Assembly (NCBI GenBank): GCA_025642075.2
Contig: JAODUO010000474.1
Coordinates: 599,501-663,500, forward strand
DNA: 64,000 nt
From: Ridgeia piscesae
Lineage: Eukaryota > Annelida > Polychaeta > Sabellida > Siboglinidae
Direction: 5' to 3'
Shown: piece after piece, positions 36,145-48,110 of the stretch
Numbering within the stretch: the first letter of the stretch is position 1
How the letters are laid out: every line of letters begins with the position of its first letter
Notes under the pieces: generated by a model
Told to the model about the DNA's origin: nothing
The model's database searches: none
Seen by the model: only the letters and a program-made list of their open reading frames with translations
Made by a program: the position numbers and the translations under genes

Positions 36145-39100
36145 AACTGTATACAGGTAGTGGTTTATGAGTGGACTAGTCCTCTACATACAGGTAGTGG
36201 TATGAACGTAACCGTAGTATTTTGAGCGTACTTTCTATATAACCACACCGGTAGTGTTTTGAAAGTCCTACACCGATGTGGCAATGTGACAATTTCTCTT
36301 AAAGGATGGTCGACGTTAAAACACGTCGATAGGCATATACAGGTGTATCGGTATTCAGTAAAATGCGATCTCAAGTCAATCAGAATAGTGTTGTGTGTTA
36401 ACACAATTAATGTTGACGCCGCGAGTTTCAGCTATCTGTTAGACGTCGTGTGCTCCAATTGACGTCGTGTGTTTCAGCGATGACGTCCTGTGAGAAGACG
36501 ACGATGGTGGCGGGTCTACTGGTGAAGTTCACGCTATTGCTCGGTCTTCTCTACTTCTTCGTGTGTTCGCTCAGCTTCCTCGGCGACGCGTTCCGGCTAC
36601 TCGGAGGTGAGTCCCGGCCAGCTACACGCTCGTTTAGTTTTGTGTTATAAAATAGTGTTTCTTTGTTTGTTTGTTTTTGTTTGCTATCCAAAATCTCCCT
36701 ACGTTTTGCATGTTTCTGAATGAACATTTCCATATGGCCTTAGTGGGCACCCAAGGATGGTTCGTGGATGCATGTAAACCTTTTTTTTCCAAAATTCGTC
36801 GGGGAGGATAGAGAACTTGGAGCTCAGTATTAAAAAAGTCAAACGGCTATACGTGGAGTTCCATCTGCAGAATTCCATGTTTTTCTACATCGTCGTAAAT
36901 ATAATTATGCCATCTACAACTGATGTCGGGGAAATTCTTTACACCCAGTTTGTGTCTGCATATTACACTCTCTGGTCCGTATTTACGATATGACAAATGA
37001 CCGAACTTACTTAACTTCAGTTTTGAAAATAACATTTCTGTTGCAGGCAAGGCGGCGGGCAAGGCTTTCTCCAGCAACGCCATCCTCAGCAACCCCGTCT
37101 CTAACTTGATGATGGGCATTCTGGCGACAGTGTTGTTGCAGAGCTCGTCAACAACCACGTCCATTGTTGTTACCATGGTAGCAGCCGACTGTAAGTACGC
37201 TAGATGGCGCGGCTGCATGTTTAGGTTTCGTAAATCGAGTGTCAACTGAAAAAGATATTCGGTGTAACAGTTTAAAACCAAACATAATCGATGGTATTCT
37301 ATCATCAATGTCTTTTGAGTGGTCAACATGTTATACCTGATATACGGCTTTTAATAGTGTGTGAACCCAACTGATGTTTATGAAAATATCAATCAGACTT
37401 TATTCTCTGACACGCCCCCATTCCCCAAATGCGCGTATTCTCCAACTGGTAGTGTTCCGTATCTCACATTCCCCTACCAGTGGTGTTAGTTACCATTGGT
37501 CCCCTACACGCTATGTTACTATTCCCCTACTAGTGGTGTTAGTTACCATTGGTCCCCTACACGGTATGTTACTATTCCTCTACTAGTGGTGTTAGTTACC
37601 ATTGGTCCCCTACACGCTATGTTACTATTCCCTACTAGTGGTGTTAGTTACCATGGGTCCCCTACACGCTATGTTACTATTCCCCTACTAGTGGTGTTAG
37701 TTACCATGGGTCCTCTACACGCTATGTTACTATTCCCCTACTAGTGGTGTTAGTTACCATGGGTCCCCTACACGTATGTTACTATTCCATCTACTAGTGG
37801 TGTTAGTTACCAATGCGGTCCCCTACACGGTATGTTACTATTCCCCTACCAGTGGTGTTAGTTACCATTGGTCCCCTACACGGTATGTTACTATTCCCCT
37901 ACTAGTGGTGTTAGTTACCATTGGTCCCCTACACGCTATGTTACTATTCCCCTACTAGTGGTGTTAGTTACCATGGGTCCCCTACACGGTATGTTACTAT
38001 TCCTCTACCAGTGGTGTTAGTTACCATGGGTCCCCTACACGCTATGTTACTATTCCCCTACTAGTGGTGTTAGTTACCATGGGTCCCCTACACGCTATGT
38101 TACTATTCCCCTACTAGTGGTGTTAGTTACCATTGGTCCCCTACACGCTATGTTACTATTCCCCTACCAGTGGTGTTAGTTACCATGGGTCCCCTACACG
38201 GTATGTTACTATTCCCCTACTAGTGGTGTTAGTTACCATTGGTCCCCTACACGGTATGTTACTATTCCCCTACCAGTGGTGTTAGTTACCATTGGTCCCC
38301 TACACGGTATGTTACTATTCCCCTACTAGTGGTGTTAGTTACCATGGGTCCCCTACACGGTATGTTACTATTCCCCTACCAGTGGTGTTAGTTACCATGG
38401 GTCCCCTACACGGTATGTTACTATTCCCCTACTAGTGGTGTTAGTTACCATTGGTCCCCTACACGGTATGTTACTATTCCCCTACTAGTGGTGTTAGTTA
38501 CCATTGGTCCCCTACACGGTATGTTACTATTCCCCTACTAGTGGTGTTAGTTACCATTGGTCCCCTACACGGTATGTTACTATTCCCCTACTAGTGGTGT
38601 TAGTTACCATTGGTCCCCTACACGGTATGTTACTATTCCCCTACTAGTGGTGTTAGTTACCATTGGTCCCCTACACGGTATGTTACTATTCCCCTACCAG
38701 TGGTGTTAGTTACCATTGGTCCCCTACACGGTATGTTACTATTCCCCTACCAGTGGTGTTAGTTACCATTGGTCCCCTACACGGTATGTTACTATTCCCC
38801 TACTAGTGGTGTTAGTTACCATTGGTCCCCTACACGGTATGTTACTATTCCCCTACTAGTGGTGTTAGTTACCATTGGTCCCCTACACGGTATGTTACTA
38901 TTCCCCTACTAGTGGTGTTAGTTACCATTGGTCCCCTACACGCTATGTTACTATTCCCCTACTAGTGGTGTTAGTTACCATTGGTCCCCTACACGGTATG
39001 TTACTATTCCCCTACTAGTGGTGTTAGTTACCATTGGTCCCCTACACGGTATGTTACTATTCCCCTACAGTGGTGTTAGTTACCATTGGTCCCCTACACG

Positions 39101-42100
39101 GTATGTTACTATTCCCCTACTAGTGGTGTTAGTTACCATTGGTCCCCTACACGGTATGTTACTATTCCCCTACCAGTGGTGTTAGTTACCATTGGTCCCC
39201 TACACGGTATGTTACTATTCCCCTACCAGTGGTGTTAGTTACCATTGGTCCCCTACACGGTATGTTACTATTCCCCTACCAGTGGTGTTAGTTACCATTG
39301 GTCCCCTACACGGTATGTTACTATTCCCCTACTAGTGGTGTTAGTTACCATTGGTCCCCTACACGGTATGTTACTATTCCCCTACTAGTGGTGTTAGTTA
39401 CCATTGGTCCCCTACACGGTATGTTACTATTCCCCTACTAGTGGTGTTAGTTACCATTGGTCCCCTACACTGTATGTTACTATTCCCCTACTAGTGGTGT
39501 TAGTTACCATTGGTCCCCTACACGGTATGTTACTATTCCCCTACCAGTGGTGTTAGTTACCATTGGTCCCCTACACGGTATGTTACTATTCCCCTACCAG
39601 TGGTGTTAGTTACCATTGGTCCCCTACACGCTATGTTACTATTCCCCTACTAGTGGTGTTAGTTACCATTGGTCCCCTACACGGTATGTTACTATTCCCC
39701 TACTAGTGGTGTTAGTTACCATTTGTCCCCTACACGGTATGTTACTATTCCCCTACTAGTGGTGTTAGTTACCATTGGTCCCCTACACGGTATGTTACTA
39801 TTCCCCCACTAGTGGTGTTAGTTACCATGGTCCCCTACACGGTATGTTACTATTCCCCTACTAGTGGTGTTAGTTACCATTGGTCCCCTACACGGTATGT
39901 TACTATTCCCCTACTAGTGGTGTTAGTTACCATTGGTCCCCTACACGGTATGTTATTATTCCCCTACTAGTGGTGTTAGTTACCATTGGTCCCCTACACG
40001 GTATGTTACTATTCCCCTACAGTGGTGTTAGTTACCATTGTCCCTACACGCTATGTTACTATTCCCCTACTAGTGGTGTTAGTTACCATTGGTCCCCTAC
40101 ACGCTATGTTAAGCTCATTTCCCTCTCACTAGTGGTGTTATACGTCACCCACTACAGTGACGCCGTGACTTACGCTACCCCATTGTGACGTCATGAGACG
40201 CTCTACCACAATGTGTCGGCCTTACACATCCACATGATCTTACCAAGATAGTGTTTAATAATAATAATAATTATTATTATAAAGTCATTTATGCAGTGCC
40301 GTAAATTCGGGTTCCCCTACTACCAGTCTTACTTACCGCATTGTCCACTGGTGTTGTTACACTGCGGCCTGGTGTGCCGACAGTGCTGACCGTCCGCCCG
40401 GCCATCTTCATCATCATGGGCTCGAACATCGGCACCTCCGTCACCAACACGATCATCTCGCTCGGTCAGGTCTCCAACCGTAATGAGTTCCGCCGAGCAT
40501 TCGCCGGGGCGACCGTGCACGACATGTTCAACTGGCTCAGTGTCCTCTGTCTCCTGCCCGTCGAGTGGATCACAGGTAGGACACGACTACATGACGACAC
40601 GATGACACGATTATATGATGACACGACTACATGACTGCATGACGACATGACGACATGACTACATGACTACATGACTACATGACTACATGACTACATGACT
40701 ACATGACTACTTGACTACTTGACTACTTGACTACTTGACTACTTGACTACATGACCAAACGACAATATGACGACAAGACTACACGACGACACAACTACTT
40801 GACGACACAACTAGCTGACACACCTAGCTGACTACACAACTAGCTGACTACACAACTACTTAACGCCACAACTACTTGACGACACAACTACGCGACGACA
40901 CAACTACGCGACGACACAACTACGCGACGACACAACTACGCGACGACACAACTACTTGACGACACGACTACGCGACGACACGACTACTTGACGACACGAC
41001 TACTTGACGACACGACTACTTGACGACACGACTACTTGACGACACGACTACTTGACGGCACGACTACTTGACGACACGACTACTTGACGACACGACTACT
41101 TGACGACACAACTACTCGACGACACAACTACTGACGACACAACTACTCGACGACACAACTACGCGACGACACAACTACGCGACGACACAACTACGCGACG
41201 ACACAGCTACTTGACGGCACGACTACTTGACGACACAACTACTTGACGACACAACTACTTGACGACACAACTACGTGACGACACAACTACTTGACGACAC
41301 AACTACGTGACGACACAACTACTTGACGACACAACTACTTGACGACACAACTACTGACGACACAACTACTGACGACACAACTACTTGACGACACAACTAG
41401 TTGACGACACAAATAGTTGACGACACAACTACTTGACGACACAACTAGTGACGACACAACTACTTGACGACACGACTACTTGACGACACGACTACTTGAC
41501 GACACACTACTTGACGACACAACTAGTGACGACACAACTAGTTGACGACACAACTACTTGACGACACAACTACTTGATGACACAACTAGTGACGACACAA
41601 CTAGTGACGACACAACTACTTGACGACACAACTACTTGACGACACAACTACTTGACGACACAACTACTTGACGACACAACTACTTGACGACACAACTACT
41701 TGACGACGACACGACTACACTACTCGACAACATGACGTCACTGGCCTTGCCAGTGTAACACAACTACGCGACGTATTGAATATTAAAAGACAGAAATATT
41801 ACACATCAGGGGGGCTAACTTAGCAAACAGTGTAACAGCCAAAAACTTGACAAACAGCTATTGACGGTTTTTTAAAAAACGACTTACCAAACTATCTTAG
41901 ATAAACTGAACCTAATGCTTTAGCCCCCTGCCATCTAGAGTTGAATCTCTAGGTGGCAATCTTGTTAAATCTTGTAACGCCTTCAAAGCACGCCCTCCTA
42001 TTTAGACTGCTATTTAGACTGCTATAGTGTTCTGAACATACATTTGTACAAGTTTCAATATTTTTTATTAAGAAACAAAAACAAATCCCTGTTGAGAACG

Positions 42101-43213
42101 GACGTTGGTCCTTCTTGCTGTCGAACCGAAACTTCCATCTCATTCCGGGTCACCGAATTTGCAACAATTGTCTCTAGGACCAGAGTATGACCCTGGCTAA
42201 AGCTTGTTCTGTATCTGCTCACGGTTCAATGCCAAACATGTCGAGGTTATCGCATTATGTCTTCAGGATCTATCGGCTCGTGGCACGACTGTGGCCTGCT
42301 CTGTCAGCTGACCGGCGCCATGACACGTAACCTCCACGTCGACAAACAGGCCAAGCAGCATGAACTGCTAAAGGCGATAACGAAACCGTTTACAAATCTC
42401 ATTATCCAGGTACGATGGAAGTGAACTACGTGATTCACGTGTTATATCGCGTGATTGTGCGTAGATGAAATAACCAAGCAGATGCAGATATTCTAGTTAA
42501 ATAGAATTAATTAAATAGAAACCTACGATGGTTGTTTCAATTTCGTTATAAAGATTGTTTTACTTTCGAGTATGCAAAGTTCTAAAGTACGTATATGCTA
42601 ACTAAAATACTAAATTATAAATACAACAACGACTACACGACATAGAACAGTTTACAACGTTTAACCACGATTATAAGCTGTGTCAACAATTAAAATATTA
42701 CACAAGCATAGGCGGAATCGCACATGTGTGACGTCATAGGTGACACTCGGGGAATATTGTTAATGGCACAATTATGACTGCCAATAGGACAATACCATGT
42801 TATGTATTACTAATGACGTCGCCTCCGTGTAGCTCGACAAGAACGTGATCAAGAAGTTCGCGAAGAACGAGATGGTGGGTAACGAGACGCTCGTGAAGCA
42901 CATGTGCACGAGGACGAGAGTGGAGACGCAGGCCTACTTGGCCGAGAACAACACGTGTCAGGTCCGATACGTGATGACGACAGTCACCGAACACTGTGAG
43001 TAGACTGGGTGGGTGAGTGGGTTGGTGGGTGGGTGGATGGATGGATGGATGGATGGATGGATGGATGGTGGGTGGGTGGGTGGGTGGGTGGGTCTGTATG
43101 CATGCGGCATAGCATTCATGTACATATACGAATGATTGAACTTAATGTTTTAATTTGGTGTTTTGATCAGATAAGAAAATACACGCACGCACGCACGCAC
43201 ACACGCACGCACG

Positions 43214-43264
<51 letters not shown>

Positions 43265-44405
43265 ATGACTCTCGCTATCTATCCATCCATCCATAAATCC
43301 ATCCATCCTTTTATCTATCCATTTTTTGTTTTGTCTTTATCTTTTTTTGCCCTCACATCCGTCAGTCCGTGTATATGTCTGTATGTTTGTATGTCTGTAT
43401 GTCTGTATGTCTGTATGTGTGTATGTCTGTATGTATGTATGTCTGTATGTCTATATGTCTATAATATATTATTATGTCCCTATGTCCATATGTCTATAAT
43501 ATATTATTATGTCCATATGTCTATATGCCTACGGATTATAACAGCGCCGTTCTGTCGTAGGTAACTTCCTGTTCGAGCACATCGCCAACACGTGGAGTGA
43601 CGACGTGCTCGGCGTCGTGCTGCTGGTGGTGGCGCTCGTGCTGCTGTGCGCGTGTCTCGTGCTCATTGTCAAGCTGCTGCACTCGCTGCTGCGCGGCAAG
43701 ATCGCTCTCGTCCTGCGCCACTTCATCAACGCCGACTTCCCCGGCGTCTTCCGCCATCTCACCGGCTACGTCGCTATCCTCGTCGGAGCCGGCCTCACGA
43801 TGCTGGTCCAGAGCAGCTCGATCTTCACCTCGGCCCTCACTCCTCTCGTCGGCGTCAGCGTCCTACACCTCGACCGCATGTACCCGCTGATTCTCGGCGC
43901 CAACATCGGCACCACCTTCACCGCCATCCTCGCAGCCCTCGCGTCCGACCGCAGCGTCTTCCAGAAGGCTCTCCAGGTGGCGCTCTCGCATCTGTTCTTC
44001 AACATCTTCGGCATCCTCATCTGGTATCCGTTTCCGGTGATGCGCAGAGTGCCAATCGGTCTGGCGAAGCGCCTCGGCAACACGACGGCCAAGTACCGTT
44101 GGTTCGCCGTCGCCTACCTCGCCGCCATGTTCTTCGTGTTGCCGGCGTTTGTCTTCGGTCTGTCGGTCGCCGGCAGCGCAGTGCTGGTCGGCGTCGGCCT
44201 ACCAGTCTTCCTCTTCTTCGTCATCGTCGTCATCGTCAACGTCCTACAGAGCAAGAAGCCGTCCTTCCTCCCCAGACGTCTCCGGACGTGGGGCTGGCTG
44301 CCGCTGCCGCTGCACTCTCTCGCGCCGTACGACGCGGCCGTCGGTAAGGTGCTCGGCACGTGCAAGCGGTGCGTGTCCAGCGACGACCGACCGGCCTCGG
44401 ACTGA
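32199..44405 (+). CDS. SLC34: SLC34 family sodium-dependent phosphate cotransporter (NaPi-II), complete, nine coding exons
   Basis: Apical-type Na+/phosphate cotransporter. Exons: 32199-32220, 33856-33899, 35836-35941, 36478-36606, 37047-37190, 40384-40575, 42267-42409, 42833-42995, 43561-44405. Together 1788 bp, 595 residues plus stop, close to family length, with all phases matching. Evidence for family: DPWALVEL near the N-terminus, [21 protein letters not shown], and the two inverted-repeat signatures QSSSTTTSI (about residue 132) and [12 protein letters not shown] (about 398), each followed by G-x-[12 protein letters not shown] (187-194) has the Ala-Ala-Asp trio known from electrogenic NaPi-IIa/b, so 3 Na+ per divalent phosphate is predicted. 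The central extracellular loop has sequons at about N277 and N299. No terminal TRL/TAL PDZ ligand; it ends RPASD. The start ATG follows an in-frame TAG at 32160. Confidence 0.95.
32221..33855. other. SLC34 intron 1, no other feature seen
   Basis: Mixed-composition intron without strong repeats or supported ORFs. Confidence 0.6.
33856..33899 (+). CDS. SLC34: SLC34 exon 2
   Basis: 44-bp exon, acceptor aatttcag, donor gtaagt. Reads [14 protein letters not shown], part of the acidic cytoplasmic N-terminus. Confidence 0.8.
33900..35835. other. SLC34 intron 2; holds an antisense cysteine-rich frame and a GT/GCGT tract
   Basis: The minus strand from about 34350 down to 34123 is open and cysteine-rich (listed as a finding). 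A (GT)n(GCGT)n tract lies at 35530-35570. Confidence 0.6.
35836..35941 (+). CDS. SLC34: SLC34 exon 3
   Basis: Acceptor gttcgtag, donor gtaagg. Reads [11 protein letters not shown], an acidic stretch, then [16 protein letters not shown], the conserved pre-membrane segment of SLC34 proteins. Confidence 0.92.
36080..36144. repeat. (TA)n(TG)n microsatellite in SLC34 intron 3
   Basis: About 50 bp of TA followed by tgtgtgtgtg. Confidence 0.95.
36478..36606 (+). CDS. SLC34: SLC34 exon 4: first membrane segment
   Basis: Acceptor tgtttcag, donor gtgagt; 129 bp, phase 1 to 1. Reads [20 protein letters not shown], then GDAFRLLGG. Confidence 0.95.
37047..37190 (+). CDS. SLC34: SLC34 exon 5: first QSSS signature
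   Basis: Acceptor tgttgcag, donor gtaagt; 144 bp, phase 1 to 1. Contains [20 protein letters not shown] followed by [13 protein letters not shown], the substrate/sodium-site helix of the first repeat. Confidence 0.96.
37470..40125. repeat. 2.65-kb minisatellite, 53-bp unit, about 50 copies, filling SLC34 intron 5
   Basis: Unit begins gttagttaccattggtcccc, then tacacggtatgttactattc, then ccctactagtggt. Variants cggt/cgct, ctagt/ccagt and attgg/atggg recur. No stop occurs in some frames over several units, so open frames here are artefacts. Confidence 0.97.
40384..40575 (+). CDS. SLC34: SLC34 exon 6: GSNIGTS and electrogenicity motif
   Basis: Acceptor gtgccgacag, donor gtagga; 192 bp, phase 1 to 1. 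Reads [20 protein letters not shown], and later [20 protein letters not shown]. It follows a 3.2-kb intron that is mostly tandem repeat. Confidence 0.96.
40595..41740. repeat. 1.1-kb short-unit repeat (16-bp gacgacacaactactt), SLC34 intron 6
   Basis: Starts as shorter gactacat units (40620-40750), then about 60 copies of the 16-bp unit, with ctagt and cgcg variants. Purine/pyrimidine balanced. Confidence 0.95.
42267..42409 (+). CDS. SLC34: SLC34 exon 7: start of the central loop
   Basis: Acceptor tgtcttcag, donor gtacga; 143 bp, phase 1 to 0. Ends [15 protein letters not shown], matching the family's ITKPFTKLIVQ segment. Confidence 0.95.
42833..42995 (+). CDS. SLC34: SLC34 exon 8: large extracellular loop
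   Basis: Acceptor ctccgtgtag, donor gtgagt; 163 bp, phase 0 to 1. Starts [13 protein letters not shown]. Carries sequons NET and NNT and cysteines for the loop disulfide. Confidence 0.94.
43003..43520. repeat. Cluster of simple repeats in SLC34 intron 8
   Basis: (GGTG/GGAT)n at 43003-43093, (ACGC)n(CA)n at 43182-43262, TCCA-type repeats at 43275-43320 and (GTATGTCT)n at 43375-43515. They fill most of the intron up to the acceptor of the last exon. Confidence 0.93.
43561..44405 (+). CDS. SLC34: SLC34 exon 9: second repeat and C-terminus
   Basis: Acceptor tctgtcgtag; runs to TGA at 44403-44405. Encodes the second inverted repeat ([39 protein letters not shown]) and the closing helices ([20 protein letters not shown]). 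Much richer in G+C than the flanks, which opens several long antisense and shifted frames; those are shadows. Confidence 0.97.
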
Positions 44406-44639
44406 CTGCTGGACACGCCATGCCCGGCTACAGCACGGTGTGTGGCTGGCCAAGCTTGCTAGGGAGACCAGCCGGACGGTGTGTTGACCGCAGTGACGTC
44501 ACTCAAGTCCGTCGGCACTCACGCTGTGCTTATGAAAAAGATACTTTAGTAGTGGTAGTCTCAGTGGTGGTAGTAACGTCGTCGCCAACGGCGCTCGCCC
44601 TTGTTCTCGTTCTCTTCAGTTATATACGTGAAGACGACC

Positions 44640-45345
44640 TATATGTTTTAATAAAATGTAAACTCTGGTGAATGTATAGATATGATATGTCATGTGACTG
44701 ACTGGTCATTGAATCCTCATTTCGTGAACAGTTACATCGCCAGACGATGAATGAAATCCTCAAAGCATAACATGATACATGGTACGCATAACATGATACA
44801 TGATACGCATAACATGATACATGGTACGCATAACATGGTACCCGTAACATTGTATGCATACTACAGTACATGGAAGCCGTCCTTACATAGACGTATGGAC
44901 ATGGGGGGGCTCCCCTGCCGCGCATTCTGGGTATACGGGCCGTCGGTAAAGGTGCTGGCACGGGCACAAACGGTGGTGGGTTCAAAGGACACCACCGACA
45001 TGGTGCTGGGACACCCCCCCGGTACACATGTGGTGGCCCGGTTACAAGGGACACCCGACCACGGTGTGTTGGTACACAAGGTGGCACTCACGCTGGGGCA
45101 TGGACACAAGATACAGTATGGACCCTGGTGGGATGGTCGCCAAGGCACTGACCCCCGGTGCTCGGGACACTTCAGTTTCAAAATGAAGAGTATATGTTTA
45201 AAACAATGTAAACTCTGGTGAATGGGATAAAAATATGACATGTCATGGACACAAGGTATTGAATCCTCATTTTGGGACACAAATTACACCCCGACATGAA
45301 TGAAATCCTCAAAGCATAACATGAAAATGGTGCCCTGATACATGA
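44640..45345. repeat. Tandem duplication of the SLC34 3' end
   Basis: 44641-44785 and 45187-45325 share tgtaaactctggtgaatg, attgaatcctcatttcg/ttttg and atgaatgaaatcctcaaagc, about 540 bp apart. The second copy has lost the AATAAA (aaaacaatg instead). Confidence 0.85.
44650..44655 (+). promoter_or_regulatory. SLC34 polyadenylation signal
   Basis: AATAAA about 245 bases after the SLC34 stop, the first such hexamer downstream. Confidence 0.6.
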
Positions 45346-45394
45346 AGATAACATGAAAATGGTGCATTTAAAAATGGTACCCGTAACATTGTAT

Positions 45395-45872
45395 GCATAA
45401 GGTACACAAGGTAAACAAGGTACACATGACATGGTGCATGGTACACAAGGTACACATGACATGGTACACAAGGTACACATGACATGGTGCATGGTATACA
45501 AGGTACACATGACATGGTGCATGGTACACAAGGTACACATGACATGGTGCATGGTACACAAGGTACACATGACCTGGTGCATGGTATACAAGGTACACAT
45601 GACATGGTGCATGGTACACAAGGTACACATGGCATGGTGCATGGTACACAAGGTACACATGACATGGTGCATGGTACACAAGGTACACATGACATGGTGC
45701 ATGGTACACAAGATACACATGACATGGTACACAAGGTACACAAGGTACACATGACATGGTACACAAGGTACACAAGGTACACATGACATGGTGCATGGTA
45801 CACAAGGTACACATAACATGGTGCATGGTACACAAGGTACACATGACATGGTGCATGGTACACATACACATA
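45395..45872. repeat. Minisatellite, 30-bp unit, about 15 copies
   Basis: Unit acacatgacatggtgcatgg then tacacaaggt. The 30-bp length keeps frames open on both strands; none is considered coding. Confidence 0.95.
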
Positions 45873-46157
45873 TAACACTAATTTGTAGATTGTTACTTCT
45901 GCCCACTTGCTCACATATCAGTTGTGGAAACGGGCGACATAAACGGGAAATTCAAGGAACTCACGATAGTGGATGTTTAATTTTTAAAATTTTAATATAT
46001 CGAATTTCAAATTGTAAATAATGCTTCGGGTTTTAGACGCGATTTGGTGAACAGCGTATCTTCAGTATATATGCGATCACTTACACATACATTATCTCTA
46101 TATACATCCAGTGACCGTGCGTACGTGCATGCGTTGTGACACACCTACACACAGTGT

Positions 46158-46170
46158 ACATATGTGTGTG

Positions 46171-46222
<52 letters not shown>

Positions 46223-46225
46223 TGT
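46158..46225. repeat. (GCGT)n microsatellite
   Basis: About 14 GCGT units after a short GT tract. Confidence 0.95.
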
Positions 46226-47350
46226 AACCGTCTCTGTGAATGTGTGTATGTACTTTTGCATTTTGTAAACACCTTTTTTTTTTGGGTGAACACGAACATA
46301 AGACGTGTCACCTGCACGTTGAACTAAACTCACCGATAATGACAACGTTAGCAGACAACTGGACGGAGGTGACGCGGTGTCGGTCACCGGCAGTTCACCC
46401 ACACTGGTCACGTGGCCGGACTTGGACCAGCAACTAAGTGGCGCTGAAACAACAACAACAATAACAACAACAGCAACAGCAACAACAGTCATCGCCGTTC
46501 TCCAAATAAACATTCTCAAGAATTAGGATTGTAATAGATTTCGTAGCGCTTATTTATCTTAATTAACAGTATAAATACCAACAAGGATAATGCACAGATC
46601 GAGAGACGGGAACATATTGAAAGTTTACTTCACTGGTCTTCATTATATAAACGAATGGACTATAATGGTATTACTATTTAACAATTTAATAAGTACACAT
46701 TATGAAACTGGGGCAGCTGTGGATGTTATTTATATGCACTTCTCCGTTTTAGGAACGTGCCCGTAGTTATCGGAATGATTTCTTTGAAGTTTCAGAAAAA
46801 TATAAATTCACTCCTCAGTATATAACGCCTGACTATTTAAAAGGTTTTCTGCATATATTTAATTTCCTGTACAATATTATTGACTTATATGTACATTACT
46901 TGTAAATTTACATAACTGGATCAGCCAATTGTACATATTTAATTCAACCAATTTACTTACATAACCATCATAAAAAACAGTTTGTTTCAAGTAAAAAGCC
47001 AACCGTGTCTTACAAATATAGTGGGATTGCTTGTAGAACTACTTTATAACAATTACTGACAAATTTATATTAGTTACCTCTTCTCTTGTGACATGATGGA
47101 CATATCCATCTGGTTGGATATCCTAAAAATAATGTATACACAAATGATCATATATAAATCAGTCTTTAAGTGTACTGATTAACAAAAGGCTACCAGTTTT
47201 GAATAGTCCATTATTTTATACTTTTGTTTGCGATTTATTTAGCAATATATAATGGTAGATAAACTAAATTGTGTTGATCACAAAGCATGTCTACTAATAT
47301 TTACTATTAATAAGTTACTTTGTAATATTATTTGAAATAGAGTATGGGCT
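46226..47350. other. No gene recognised; (CAA)n near 46447-46490
   Basis: AT-rich DNA with no exon-like frame. Confidence 0.5.
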
Positions 47351-47351
47351 A

Positions 47352-47850
47352 AACAATGCTGCCACCTTACGGATACTGGTTAATCCTGCCGTAATTCTTA
47401 TTTTATAACAACTGTAAATTTGAATTTGTACTTATTTTTGTGTTAATATAAGTTCAATGTTGAATACTTTTCATAGGATATCATTATCTTGTAAAGTATA
47501 TCGTTATTTAAATGTTATCTCATAGTTGGCCTGAGAGCCAATCGGCGTCTCTACCCTAATATGGGGTAAGGACGCCCTGGCGGTTAACAATTGCAGAGCA
47601 TTAGTTTCCCCAGGCAGATTTGAGGGGCTTAAAAGTGCTGCCACCTCACGGGGCCTGGCTAACCGAGGCTAAGATAACATACGAATTAAATAAGGACACC
47701 TTTTTATCAAATAATGCTGTATTATGAAAACTATTCAAAATTAAACTTATATTAACACAAAATAAATAGAAATACAAATTTGCAGTTGTTTATAAAAATA
47801 GAAATTACGGCAGGATTTAACCAGTGTCCGTGAGGTGGCAGCATCGTATA
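47352..47850. mobile_element. Second foldback element, arms of about 190 bp
   Basis: The left end (gctgccaccttacggatact, 47356) is repeated inverted at the right end (agtgtccgtgaggtggcagc, about 47826-47845). The arms continue matching through cctgccgtaatt, caactgtaaatttg and gtgttaatataagtt. The loop holds another copy of the same end motif (47639: gctgccacctcacggggcct). Confidence 0.75.
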
Positions 47851-47935
47851 GATCATGCCAGAGCCTTAGATACATATCTATCTACGCCTCTGGATCATGC
47901 GGATAAATATTCAAAAGCCGGCAAAAACACCAGAC

Positions 47936-48110
47936 TGTCTTCTCGGCGTAGTTCCGCAGCCGACCGACAATCGGTTAAGCGAGACTATCTACTGGCAAAC
48001 TCTTCGGGATTGTCCGACGACATCAGGACAAGATGGACGCTGCAGCCGAGAGGCGGATTTGAAAGGTGCTGCCACCTCACGGAGTCTGGTTAATCGAGGC
48101 TACGTCCGTC
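47936..48110. repeat. Dispersed repeat copy 1
   Basis: Two modules: ttctcggcgtagttccgcag at 47939 (through gttaagcgagacta) and gctgccacctcacggagtct at 48068 (through ggttaatcgaggct). Both recur at 58842-58945, with the second module inverted there. Confidence 0.7.

Noticed and set aside
37470..40125. CRISPR-like array
   Set aside because: Units are contiguous direct repeats without unique spacers, in an animal intron; a minisatellite explains it. The same reasoning applies to 668-1722, 7899-8897 and 20265-23545.
43529..44487. Several long antisense or shifted frames over SLC34 exon 9
   Set aside because: They arise from the high G+C of the true coding frame; the sense frame has clear SLC34 signatures.
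45178..45914. Frames up to 242 codons rich in CVPCVP or MVHGTQGTHD
   Set aside because: 30-bp minisatellite artefact on both strands.
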